Positions 13,640-13,732 of a DNA stretch of 13,732 nt are shown one piece after another (positions within the stretch are counted from its first letter, which is position 1; each line of letters starts with the position of its first letter). The translations under genes and the position numbers were made by a program. The notes under the pieces are model-generated. The model was not told where the DNA came from, did no database searches, and worked only from the letters and a program-made list of their open reading frames with translations. This DNA comes from an uncultured Victivallales bacterium (GTDB lineage Bacteria > Verrucomicrobiota > Lentisphaeria > Oligosphaerales > JAFGRS01): assembly GCA_903834675.1 (NCBI GenBank), contig CAILKC010000256.1, positions 1-13,732 on the forward strand. Direction: 5' to 3'.

Positions 13640-13729
13640 GGGGATACCGCGAACCCGCCCGAAACGGGCTGGGCATCGCGGGCTCCAGGGAGGCAAGCGG
13701 GGTCAGGCCAGACGCCTGCCAGATCCAGC
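13640..13729 (-). repeat. Inverted hairpin unit with its leader
   Basis: The hairpin unit is 13640-13686. Its inner loop is changed (AAA for GAA in plus-strand reading) while both stems are kept. The leader 13687-13729 matches 5625-5667 at about 34 of 43 positions, with GCTGGATCTGGC identical. The window ends just past it, so this copy may continue to the right. Beyond these repeats nothing else is seen in 13540-13732. Confidence 0.82.
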
Positions 13730-13732
13730 GGG

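Overview
The window is GC-rich bacterial DNA. Twelve protein genes can be supported and all lie on the minus strand; the long plus-strand open frames are shadows. I cannot name the organism. Secreted Gram-negative-type proteins, a lipoprotein, a secreted parallel beta-helix protein, a carbohydrate-binding-like exported protein, a fucose isomerase-like enzyme and intergenic DNA full of structured repeats suggest a sugar-degrading environmental lineage, such as one of the PVC phyla, Acidobacteriota or Armatimonadota. That placement is a guess.

Region 1 (about 5550 down to 288) is an iron and sulfur block. In transcription order it holds a DtxR/MntR-type metal regulator behind an AT-rich 18-bp palindrome, feoA, feoB (overlapping feoA by one base), a small FeoB-associated Cys-rich membrane protein, cysK, and a lipoprotein with a His-rich tail. 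The first four form a ferrous iron uptake unit with a likely iron or manganese sensor at its head. cysK has promoter-like sequence of its own, and the lipoprotein gene follows it closely.

Region 2 (about 5517-7040) is 1.5 kb without a convincing gene. It is built of repeats: a tandem array of 47-nt hairpin units, an A-rich companion module, a 420-bp element with inverted-repeat ends, and a 210-bp palindromic element containing three hairpins.

Region 3 (7041-9175) holds a fucose/arabinose isomerase-family protein followed by a small exported protein with a carbohydrate-binding-like C-terminus. Region 4 (9176-9643) is intergenic, with three heptamer repeats and a second three-hairpin palindromic element. 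Both multi-hairpin elements lie just after the same 15-base word.

Region 5 (13503 down to 9644) looks like an operon: glycerophosphodiester phosphodiesterase, a secreted right-handed beta-helix protein (10 nt later), a 71-aa protein of unknown function, and an iron-sulfur flavoprotein-like reductase. Its promoter sits so close to the first ATG that the transcript may be leaderless. Both ends of the window fall inside copies of the same composite hairpin repeat family that lies upstream of the iron regulator. That dispersed, structured, non-coding family is the least explained part of the window.
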